The position numbers and the translations under genes are program-made. A model generated the notes under the pieces. The model ran no database searches. It saw only the letters and a list, made by a program, of their open reading frames with translations, and was not told the origin of the DNA. Of a stretch of 64,000 bases of DNA, positions 44,480 to 53,562 are shown one piece after another. This DNA comes from Chalara sp. BL73 (lineage: Eukaryota > Ascomycota > Leotiomycetes > Helotiales), in the NCBI GenBank assembly GCA_918026815.1, contig CAKJVC010000150.1:62001-126000 (forward strand). The letters run 5' to 3'. The first letter of the stretch is position 1. Each line of letters opens with the position of its first letter.

Positions 44480-45472
44480 TCAAAGATGCTGCTGAAACCA
44501 TTGAACTGCCTGCTGAAAAGCCTGTGTTTGGGCAAATCGGATATCGGGTTTGCTAATATCAGCACGAATAGCGAATCCATGTGATACACCGCCGTACAGG
44601 TTAATCTGATAAGCCATTTTTGTCTTAATAAGGATCTCCTCAGATTCGTGTCGTTTTGGAGCAGGAAAGACATGGTCGGTTTCTGTTACCATGTACGTTA
44701 ACACAGGCAACCCAGCAAATAGTCTGTGGGACAGAAGACGAACCAGCAGCTGCAATGCTCAGAGGACCCCCAATAGCAGCAAGCTCTTCCGGTTCTACCA
44801 AACTTGGATGGGCAACGTACCCAGCGTCGATGTGATTCTGAGCGGGATTTAACCACCGGATCACATACTTGGCCTAAATCAATGATTGAAGTTATTAGCT
44901 GATACTTTTACTGCGGAATGCCGAAACATGTGACAGGGCTATCATACGCCAAAACAGTATCCGACTCCTCCAATCTTTTTACATCCTAGGTTATTGCGTA
45001 TATGCCTGACTGTGGCGTCCACAACCGGATCGACCCTGTCGGCCAAATGGCCTGGAGGCCCCTTAATCCACTCGGCGACGTTGAAGCCACCCGGGCGGTT
45101 CAATGGGGCAGGGTCTCCATGGAAGAGATCAGGAACAACGATAATATATCCGTTCGCGGCAAGTTCATCCGCAATGAGCTGTGAATTAATAAATCTATGA
45201 CCAAATATGTCTGAAAAGAGTATAATAGCTTTTGTTGAAGAAATATATTTGGGATAGACTATGTATGCTTCGACTATACACTCTACGTCAGCGACAGGGC
45301 ATTGTGTGAGGCTCTATTGCAGTTATATGGTCGATACAGCAGGTACGAAAGCCATGTTATTTTTACATCAAGGGAGAGTCTTACAGTCTTCAATCTTTAT
45401 GATCTTGCCTTTAGCATGACCGTCATGCGTAACGGCAAGAGTGCAACACTCAGAGGGATCTAAAGAAGCCAT
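44480..45472 (-). CDS. Dienelactone hydrolase (DLH) family protein
   Basis: 248 aa. Exons are 45472-45385, 45273-44948, 44873-44744 and 44682-44480; introns 111, 74 and 61 nt. It is intact after splicing although no single long frame shows it. The Cys-Asp-His triad is visible: Cys136 in GVGYCFGAKY, Asp184 in AAAETDHVF and His216 in GGVSHGFAIR. Other landmarks are LIADELAANGYIIVVPDLFHGD and AHPSLVEPEEL. DLH enzymes open lactones formed after aromatic ring cleavage (carboxymethylenebutenolidase type); many fungal members have broader esterase roles. Cytosolic, no signal peptide. It is the rightmost gene of the core cluster, with a motif pair about 290-300 bp upstream. Confidence 0.93.
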
Positions 45473-45757
45473 AGATGTATCGAGGCTTTATATTTCAAGA
45501 TCATGAAAAGCAGAGAAGGTTGGGTCTGGAATTGAGAATAATAAGCGATGCTCTCTGCAACTCCTGATGACTACGTTTGTGATGAAGTTCGTTGAGGCAC
45601 CTTATTATTCACATAGGCTAGCTTCCGAGACCATCACACTTCCTCGGACTGCACAGCCAGACTTTTGCTATGCTGTTCAACAGAACGCCTGACGTGGTAA
45701 AGTCCGAAATGGCAATATCCTTTCATGTTTCCACAAGGTTAGCTCCTGCGGGAAGAT

Positions 45758-45773
45758 GTGGGAGATGTGGGAC
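45758..45773 (+). promoter_or_regulatory. Cluster motif, tandem pair at 9 bp (DLH promoter)
   Basis: GTGGGAG at 45758-45764 followed by GTGGGAC at 45767-45773 (reads AGATGTGGGAGATGTGGGAC), 286-301 bp upstream of the DLH ATG (45472, minus strand). Confidence 0.62.
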
Positions 45774-46236
45774 CATGAGACTAATATTCTATCGTCGATT
45801 TTAAACCTTACTTTTGGCGGCAAGGACTATAGGCCCATACGTGGAGTGAGTCCCTAAGCACTGTTGTTGCCCGTCTAATATTGCCTATCTAACAGGATGA
45901 GAATCTCGATCTCACAAAGTATTGTTCAAAATCCGAACAATAACGTATAAACACGTACTTGAAAAAGGGCTGGGAAGGCTCTGTGATCCAAGGATCCTTA
46001 TCTAATATATAATGTAGATGATTGATGTAATAACATTCCTATCTGCCGAGGACTGGAGCGTGTGAGAACTCGTGGAACAGGATACCACAGCTCAGCTCGG
46101 CTTCTGATGTTCGGTCTTCGGTCTTTCATAGAGGTCCACAAATTAAGCGCCTCCATAACTTGGGGTGAATTAAGTCTGGTTCGCCAAGGCACTATAGTCA
46201 TGTGGAACATGGATAGGAATGTGGAACGTGGATGAT

Positions 46237-46259
46237 GTGGGACGCGGATAATGTGGGAC
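46237..46259 (+). promoter_or_regulatory. Cluster motif GTGGGAC, orphan array
   Basis: TGTGGGAC at 46236-46243 and 46252-46259, preceded by related GTGGAAC words at about 46202-46228. About 765-790 bp from the DLH start and with no other gene near. It is the rightmost occurrence of the motif in the window. Confidence 0.5.
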
Positions 46260-47601
46260 GCTGGATGGGTTACCACCGCGGACAGCTCAAATGTGGGTCT
46301 GAGCCTAGCAATCTTGCATGTGGTACCATGACAGGGCGGCGGGACCGGTAGCGCTGATGCTTTTACTCAACGGATATCGGAACGTCAACCATGCCGATTA
46401 GGGGAGAATATTATAAAATTAATTATCGCCGTGAAAATAGACGGTCTTCACAACGTGACCCACCAGTTCTAGTCATTTTCTCTGGCCGGCTTCTTCTGAG
46501 GACTAGCGTATTCCCAAACTAGCCTGCGGGAAGAGCTCATCTTCCTTGCATAGTCTTGCGGAAGCGTTTCATACCAAGAAGCTTTCTTCTAGACGAGACA
46601 CTTCTATAAACTTTCTTCTGTGAGTTGTGCGCTTCTACAACTTTTCTCCTATTAGCACTCATATCCTCGAAGTTCTCTACTCGCGGCTCTTCTATCCTAG
46701 GCATGGCACTCTTCTTGAATTAACTTTCTTGCAGTTGTGTGCTAGTAGTCCCGTGAAATTCCAATGGGATCCTAGAGTCCGCAGCAATCTGAGCTAGGAG
46801 AATCCTGATTTTCATAGGGATTAGAAGGCAGTAGCCATAAAAAAGATGATCGTCAATGCTATGATAAAACGAAAGACGTGAATTAGGTGGAGAACTTGAG
46901 TGAGGTTGTTGCCATCGCTTGAACTACGTAAGCCTGTCACGCTCCTCAATGATGCTCATTGGTTCGCTTACCAGTTCGCCAATGTGGGTCACGTGATCAT
47001 GGTTTTACTTATGAGGGATGCCACATCCACAGCTACGCCTTTCCTCCTTAGTTTAGTATTCTCGTAATTGAAGCACCTATTCAGCGCCCTTACAGGCCAT
47101 AGGATCGTGATCGTGACAAAGCCTGGCAAAAACCTAGACTGGATTTAAGCCACGGCAAATTTCTAATTGCAAGCTCATATTCAGCTCGGTTGTTTGATTA
47201 TATCTATCTACGTGTACTTAAAGCCAAAAATTGCAACACAAAATTTATAGTGCCTAAAGGTGCCTGATTCTACAGCGGCTGATAATCCAATTCTACCAAC
47301 TCAACTCCTTCCTCGAGATAGTCTCGCGTTAAATCACGTAGCTAACCTCGGACATCGTTGTAGCTAGATACTTTACAAGCTATTAGTTCCGGACAATACC
47401 TGAATGTAGGAGGTTCACCTCTGACGAGCATTTTACCCGTCCCTCATCTTTCTCGCCTGACCACTGAACTCAACGTGCTCTTCCTCTGGCATTGGCTTTT
47501 CAGAGTCTGGCTCCATTACCCCCTTTTCGGTACCTTCAACTACAGGCTTGTTGATATACTTTCTCAGAACCTCCTCTAAGAAAATCTCCAATAGTAGTGC
47601 C

Positions 47602-47826
47602 TGTAACAACTCAAGTCGAACAGGGTTCTCGATCCGTAGATCTCAAGTAGAAGGACTCAAAGGTGTGAACAACTATCAATTGTTATAACTAAGAGAACAA
47701 GCTACGGACAGAAGAAGGGAAGGAAAGCAGCGATTTATATACATGAAGCTGGCCGGAGACCAGTGTAAGCGAGCCCTGTGGTGTCCGGTGCCAAGCTCCA
47801 AGCGAGAAAAGGCCAGGGCCGTGACA
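47602..47826 (-). mobile_element. LTR family B, complete solo LTR (perfect TSD)
   Basis: 225 bp, TGTAACAACTCAAG...GGCCGTGACA on the plus strand, flanked by a perfect 5-bp repeat GTGCC (47597-47601 and 47827-47831). In its own orientation it starts TGTCACGGCCCTGGCC and ends GTTGTTACA. It defines the family seen in fragments at 14192, 52421 and 59330-59676. Confidence 0.85.
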
Positions 47827-48009
47827 GTGCCTGCCTGGATAGATAGTCGCACGCCTGCCAAATGGGAACGTGGGGATATCATTGGGTTCTAGATAGATCG
47901 AGATAGAGAGAATCTCAAATACATTAGCCTAACGAACCTAAATCAGAGCGTAGCTAGAGCTTCACACAGCTATCATATTAAAGTAGAAGAAGAGAGTCAC
48001 GGAGCCTTC

Positions 48010-48240
48010 AGAGAGTATGGGGTAAAGCGAGTCAATTGCTGAGGGTTATAGAGCATGAACTACAGGAGGGAATCTCTCTACTTACAGAGGTGTGATACTC
48101 ACGTGTGAGTATCACATACGACGTAACGCATACGTCAGTAGATTCATCATCGAAGGCAAAGTACGTATGCATCTTGCGTAGGCATACCTACAACTTCCCC
48201 AATCGGCTAGGTATGAGCCTTGGGCCTCGCCTGTTCAACA
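48010..48240 (+). mobile_element. Copia-like LTR-element tail, copy 2
   Basis: 48091-48240 (150 bp) begins TGTGATACTCAC and ends CTGTTCAACA. The first 26 bp form a perfect 12-bp inverted repeat around GT (TGTGATACTCAC / GTGAGTATCACA). The 80 bp before it also match copy 1 (GAGAGTATGGGGTAAAGC...). It ends 86 bp before the stop codon of the rhodopsin-domain gene. Confidence 0.55.
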
Positions 48241-48325
48241 CTCATCCTCCAAATTGTCTGACCATCCTCTTCCTTCTCTTTTTGCGAGTATTCTTCCATA
48301 GCCAGCTCTTCAGCGGCGCTCTGCT

Positions 48326-49917
48326 TCAAAATTCCTCACGAGACACCGGCAGAACATCAATGCGGCCTGACCGAAAACTACCCTCCTGCGACGGTCCGGC
48401 ATCTAGTGCTGCAGCTTCTCCGTTCGTCCTTGCTATGTCCTTCAGATACCCATCTCCAAGTATGTCCTCCTGGCTCTCATTGTTGGTACATGACTGTTCT
48501 TTGCTCTTTGGGGGTATGCCACTCTTCTGGCATCCTTTAAATGACTCAAGTTCATATCCGCTGATCGATGCATTAGGGGCAGTATTGGTGGTCCTACTGA
48601 AATGCGTCCTGAGGGCATCTGAGTGGACATTACTCCCGAGCAGCCGGGGGAAATGGCGTCGAAGAAATGGCTTAAAGCCGACAAGGCAGGCACAAATAAC
48701 TCCGATACACACCTCCATGATACTAAAGTTTTATTAGCATCAAAAATTCGTACTACTGCAGAGCCAAAAGGATACAGAAATAATCTTGCCTCCATACTGT
48801 GGCCTCAGCCAGTACCCTTGTGAAATCTGCCGTTCGAACGAACTCCATAATGACCTTCATCCGAATACTACTAACGATGCAAACGCTCGTGGAAATTAGC
48901 CCATTTGTTTGATATGCAAACACATTAACGAATAAGCAAACTTACAATGTTCCAGCCATAAATAAACCAGCTAATCCCACTCTCTGTTTCATTGGTAATT
49001 TCAACTTTCGTACCAGCGCTATTGGTAGGATTAGCATCGCAATATCAGTTACGATAGTTAGTGAGGCATGTGTCATGGCAATTTTAGCTACATTGATACA
49101 TTTCCCATCTGTAATCGTAATATCCCAGGATTTGGCAATAGGCTGGCAGTTAAAAAGAAACGCAAATGACCCGAGAACGGAGTATACGGCCGTTGGTACC
49201 ATAACCACCCATACCGCGATCCTAAATAGGTAGTATGGTGAGAGTCGGAGGTAGAGTAATAGTATCGATACTTTGACACACAGAAAAGATAAGCCGTAAA
49301 AGACCCCGTTGATCACAGCCATCTAATAGCAACGTTAGGAAATGCTAAAGATTTGTAAATGAAGCTCTCAACTAGCTCTTAACTCTGGCAATAAGTAGCT
49401 TACCTTCAAGAAATGAGGACTGAACGTTGTGAGAGGCACATTCCAGAGATGGACGCCCATGCCGAGATTGACATCTTTAGGGTAGATTGTTAACAAAAAA
49501 CCAGTCGAATATATTTTAAGTGCCTACTCACTAAGAATGGAAGTAATAACGAAGCCAATCAACAAAATCTATATTAAGCACGAGGCGTAAGTAGTCATTC
49601 TATCTTTATAACTTTGTAGTTGACCAAAGATTCATACCCATGCCAAGATTATCGCATCTAGACCCAGTTAATTGATACGCTCAACATCTTTAATAGTAAA
49701 GAAGCTTACAGTCGTCGGACCCCACATCGCGAACGATTACTGCCCTTGTATATATTCGCAGAACCAAAAAGAAAGTTGCTAGCGGGAACAAGACCGCAAT
49801 TGCAATAATAACTTGATATCCACAAGACTCAGGATTCTCGAAGTCCGGAATGACTCCAGGCGGAGGGGGTAAGCTGCCAACGATCTCGTCCCTCTCGGTT
49901 TTGAGTACTAAACCCAT
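48326..49917 (-). CDS. Rhodopsin-domain (PTH11-like) integral membrane protein
   Basis: 401 aa in seven exons: 49917-49710, 49657-49638, 49568-49532, 49474-49404, 49322-48946, 48885-48790 and 48722-48326, all in frame. The sixth intron is GC-AG (AG|GCAAGA...TTTAG). It belongs to the fungal 'rhodopsin domain-containing' family related to PTH11-type GPCR-like proteins, plasma-membrane proteins often tied to surface or host sensing. It shows an extracellular N-terminus, then repeated hydrophobic segments (YQVIIAIAVLFPLATFFLVL, YGLSFLCVKVSILLLYL, FRIAVWVVMVPTAVYSVLG, LTIVTDIAMLILPIALV, VCIGVICACLVGF) consistent with seven helices, the RDVGSDDYAIILAW signature, and a polar cytoplasmic tail. It lacks the cluster motif and lies outside the regulon. 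Confidence 0.9.
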
Positions 49918-51459
49918 GGCTCTAACGAGGCAGGAAAGTCACTAAAGGCAACAACCTCGTCGGGACAGAGAAAACGGTTGATATTAAAATATGATTTGCT
50001 CTGGAGGGGGTGAGAAGGCAGGAGTGAAAGATGCTGGGTTCGTCTTGTAGATCAGACCGCTGACTATAAATAAAGCAATCAAAGCAATAGACAGCCACAC
50101 AGAGCAAGCCATACATGCGGGTAACTTGAAACGGTAGGCGATGATAGATTCCAAAGTTTGTTAATAACCGAGACGGAGCGCTGGGACAAGCCTCCCAGAA
50201 TGGCGGGTCGCCCGCTTCTTGCTAGTGGAAACCGAGGGTCTCTCGACATCGAAAACAAGGGACAGGATCGATGTCGCTACGCGAATTATTGCTTTGCGGG
50301 TGGCGCGCACATTTCACAGCATGCATTTGTAGCTCCAATAGCAAGGGGAGCGCTCTGCCACTATAGCCCCATTCGCATCGTAGGGCTGATTCTTTATTCC
50401 GTCCCAAAGTCCAAGGAGGTGTGACAGGAGACGGGCACCATGCCGATCGGCTCAAATCCAGAAGAGGATGCCGGGAAATAACCAAGTAATCCTTCAAATG
50501 ACTCCTGTAAATACTTAATGTATTTCGGCCGGGTTTCTTGTTAAAATTCCGGCATATAAAACGTCATCATCGGCTCGGGATCCCAAAAATGCCAATCCAC
50601 CCTGCCCTATAGACGATATGACATACCAGTGAGTGCGTTACTCGTGTTTGGTGTGGAAGAAATATGCCCGGAGGTCCTTAATTGAAAAACAAGTTAGCAG
50701 TTCTCAGGAACTAAGCTTCACGAAGGTCCTTTAAATAGTAACTAGATTTTAGAAGTCGTTATGGAGATCGTGTAGGGTTTTTACGAATTCTGACGGCAAC
50801 CAGCAGCGATTCTCGCTTTTTTCGATGGCGACAAGCTTCTCGGTTCCACTATTGGAGATGGTGGCGCAACCAGGCGCGGCGGGGAAGTCTGGAACGATGC
50901 CCCAACAATTTCAAGTTAAATGGGGCTGGCACAAATAAACGGGAAATTATAGTGAGAGTCTTAATTATTGGCTCGTTCAGTTCAATATGTGGCTAATAGT
51001 TCTGCGGCATTGTCTCATTCAGCAAAAAGGGCTTCCCAGGACTCGAACCGTTTTCTGATATCTGACTATCGATAAGGATAGTCCGGAAGGAGCCCCAGCC
51101 TTCCCCGGGCGGGCATTATGGGTGGCTAGCATTTACGAAACAGGGGGATTTTCCGTTCTCAACAGCGCATGGAGCGCCTATTAAGAATATGTTGTAGGAG
51201 ATCAAGATCGGGAAATTGTAGGTAACGGTATTGTCCAACGTTCAATGGAGGATTTGGTTGCTTTTGGCTGCGTGTTGCAACTTTGGTGGCCAATAGCGGC
51301 TTCCGACCATACGAGAAGCACTTCTCATATCTATGAAATAGTCACCATATGATGGACACATTGAAGTCAGATCAGCTACGTGAAAGAACAGTGGAAGTCA
51401 TAAAATTTTCAGCCTTAAGCAGAAATTTGTATCCCTATTAATTCCTATCCAGGTACAAG
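49918..51459. other. Intergenic, no gene seen
   Basis: 1.5 kb upstream of the rhodopsin-domain gene. A tRNA-like fold at 51029-51095 (minus) was considered and rejected. No other feature is supported. Confidence 0.45.
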
Positions 51460-52201
51460 CTACGATAAAGGATGCGGTGAGGCTGATGGGCTTGATCGTG
51501 AGATACGGAGTGCGAGAAGTTGGATACCACGATATGAGGTGCGCCTACCAAATACGGTAAAGCGCATTTCGACTATTTCGCCGAAGCTGGACCATCAGTT
51601 ATAACTTCCGCGTTCACAATGAAATGGCGAAGATGCAACTAGAGCGACATCTGAACAAGACTGTGGTCCAGGATAAGGTTGAGCCTCTGGTTGAACATCA
51701 GCTCATAGCACAGACGCAACTACAGCGGGTTATCAGCGACTTTTCCAAGGGCATGTGTCCCGAAGCTATCGTCGCTCAGAAGCTCTCTGCCATTAACCAT
51801 ATGAATGCGCTCGCCTTTCGGCAAGAGGCACAAACTCGCAAGCCGCGCTCTGCTCCAGCTTCCAGAGATCCACTTAAGGAGGAAACTCCTGTTCCAGCTC
51901 TTGACCTATCCCCACCGCCTCGTAAGTTTCCTCTCGTCTGCGAAAGACCCAGTGCATATTCTGTATCGGTAATGAGAGGCTCTCATATGAACAACGGACG
52001 CGCACCTTTACTCGCGTTTCGCACGTGATGGGCCACGTCGAAAATCTTCACTTACGTGAGGTGTTAGCACATGAAAAGGCTATTTGCTACAACCCTGTCT
52101 GTATGGCCAGGGGTGAAGTTCTCAAGAACGTGAATCAACTCAAGGTCCATGTAAAGCTCGTGCACGGCACCACACTTCGAGAACCAAGGTTTGCAAGTTG
52201 A
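51460..52201 (+). pseudogene. Relic of a transposon-type (FluG/DUF3435-like?) protein, C-terminal part
   Basis: A plus-strand frame with VRLMGLIVRYGVREVGYHD (51480s), then a stop, then a 134-codon open stretch (51624-52028) rich in Gln/Glu/Ala. At about 51950 the conserved reading shifts by one frame. In the new frame it continues with CIFCIGNERLSYEQRTRTF, HVMGHVENLH, CYNPVC and HVKLVH to a stop at 52201. The paired Cys and His spacing resembles the zinc-finger tail of fungal DUF3435/FluG-domain proteins, which are mobile-element derived. Loss of one base at the CCCA-GTGC junction would explain the shift. The family identity is a recollection, not a search result. Confidence 0.5.
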
Positions 52202-52420
52202 CAAAATAAACAGTTATATTTTTCCTGCGCAGGATTCTTTTTAATTTGGTTATGTCTGAATAGTTGGAGCGTTTGGCAAGATGCCCTAGTTTGCAATCTT
52301 ACGCAGGCCAACAACTATAATTCCTTCTGCATGCCATCACATCAGAGGCTATAAAACGGGTTTTCGCTTTTATAACTTTGCTTGGAGTGAATGAATTCGG
52401 ACCTCTGAGAAAGATCTTCC

Positions 52421-52610
52421 TGACACGGCCCTGACCCAACTTCGCTTATGACCGCTGGGTCTCGGCGACTCGCCTCCACTGGCCCCTGGCCAGCCCCCTG
52501 TATATAAAGCACTGCTTTCCTTCCCTTCTTCTGTCTGTAGCTTGTTCTCTTAGTTATAACAATTGATAGTTGTTCACACCTTTGAGTCCTTCTACCTGAG
52601 ATCCACAACA
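52421..52610 (+). mobile_element. LTR family B fragment, copy 3
   Basis: Forward-oriented, TGACACGGCCCTGACCC...TGTATATAAAGCACTGC...TTATAACAATTGATAG...CCTTCTACCTGAG. It is homologous to the family B LTR but diverged at both ends; no target duplication. Confidence 0.65.
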
Positions 52611-53058
52611 CCCGAATACACATATTTAAAGGTAAGTTGAATCACTGGAACCTTTTTATAGCATAAACATGTGAAGAATAGAACTATCATACATGAGATA
52701 TTTGCTGTAAAGCCACACGGCCAAGGGCTTTACCATTTGCCAAGCTTTCGAAACAAGTTGTGCCGTTTTGATTTTAATGAAGTCTCTTTAACACCTAGAT
52801 GCGATGGTCCTCCTCGAAGGTCGCCCACGACTTTTTCGACTCCTACCAGGGCCCTGTTCTCCACGACGGCATCCAAAGCACAGACTTTGTGACGCAAAGT
52901 CTGAGACTTAGGATGTTTAGTCCGAAGGCTTTTGAATACCCAAGCGACGCTTTTGAATACAAAGTCCTGCCTTCGCTATATCAGCTTGAAGTTTGAAAAG
53001 AAAGCCGAAACCCCAGATTGTGTTTAGCGCTGGGAAATAAGTGATGATATTATCTGTA

Positions 53059-53520
53059 CCGAGCGCCTTCTCGTAGCATTGTAGCGCCCACAAGTACTGT
53101 GGTGGGGATTGATTCCTTTTTCTTTGCAATTGTCACGTGATGAGTGGTGGTTGCTAGTCATGTGACCTCGGATCGAGGTATGCATATAAGGGATGCTTTC
53201 AGTGCTGGGGATCAAAACAACCAACAATCATCAATTATCAACAACAACACTTAGAACGCTATATCAATACATCTGATTCTACTCTTCTATATATTATATC
53301 CTATAAGCTATTGACGTTTATCTATTATATAGAGCTTAGGCTCACCGGTGCTCTCCCCAGTATGCTACAGCCACCGCTATCACGCCTATGAGTTTTGTGC
53401 TAGATCCTGTTGCTGTTCTTGCTCTCAGCATGTTCCCCGCCACAGTACATCTGCTCGGGCTCGACTAGCTTGCCTTGGTTGGCGTAGGTGAGCCCCAAGT
53501 TTTGAACTGCGCTGAGCGTA
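53059..53520 (-). pseudogene. Orphan TPR unit split by an insertion
   Basis: 53445-53520 (GTACATCTGCTCGGGCTCGA...) and 53059-53097 (...TTCTCGTAGCATTGTAGCG) together match one 126-bp TPR repeat unit of the neighbouring NLR gene. They have the same orientation, are diverged, and are separated by the element at 53098-53444. No open frame remains. It is probably a relic of a second TPR gene or of a lost part of the same one. Confidence 0.7.
53098..53444. mobile_element. 347-bp LTR-like element inserted in a TPR relic
   Basis: It begins TGTGGTGGGGA and ends TTCCCCGCCACA, near-perfect inverted termini of TG...CA type. It is flanked by GTAC direct repeats (53094-53097 and 53445-53448; AGTAC if the right end is set one base shorter). 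It lies exactly between two halves of a TPR unit. No coding content. Confidence 0.7.
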
Positions 53521-53562
53521 GAAATCCATCGCTGAAATTTATATTATTTTGGCTTCTCAAAT

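Larger units (their letters stand above)
45473..47601. other. Intergenic, repeat-rich, no gene seen
   Basis: 2.1 kb. It holds the DLH promoter motifs (45758-45773) and a second, target-less group at 46201-46259. The remainder (46400-47600) shows no coding frame with a domain. Confidence 0.45.

Noticed and set aside
44726..44732. GTGGGAC within the DLH gene
   Set aside because: Lies inside the third intron of the DLH gene near its acceptor side; no promoter role is supported.
48105..48737. 210-codon plus-strand frame
   Set aside because: Antisense shadow of the last exon of the rhodopsin-domain gene plus LTR sequence.
50158..50497. Overlapping frames on both strands upstream of the rhodopsin-domain gene
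   Set aside because: No homology recognised and overlapping equally long frames on both strands, typical of chance.
51029..51095. tRNA-like fold on the minus strand (GGGCTCC...GAAGCCC acceptor-like ends, TTCGAGTCC T-loop-like word)
   Set aside because: 67 nt only, T-stem does not pair, no D-arm or clear anticodon loop; at most a decayed tRNA-like fragment.
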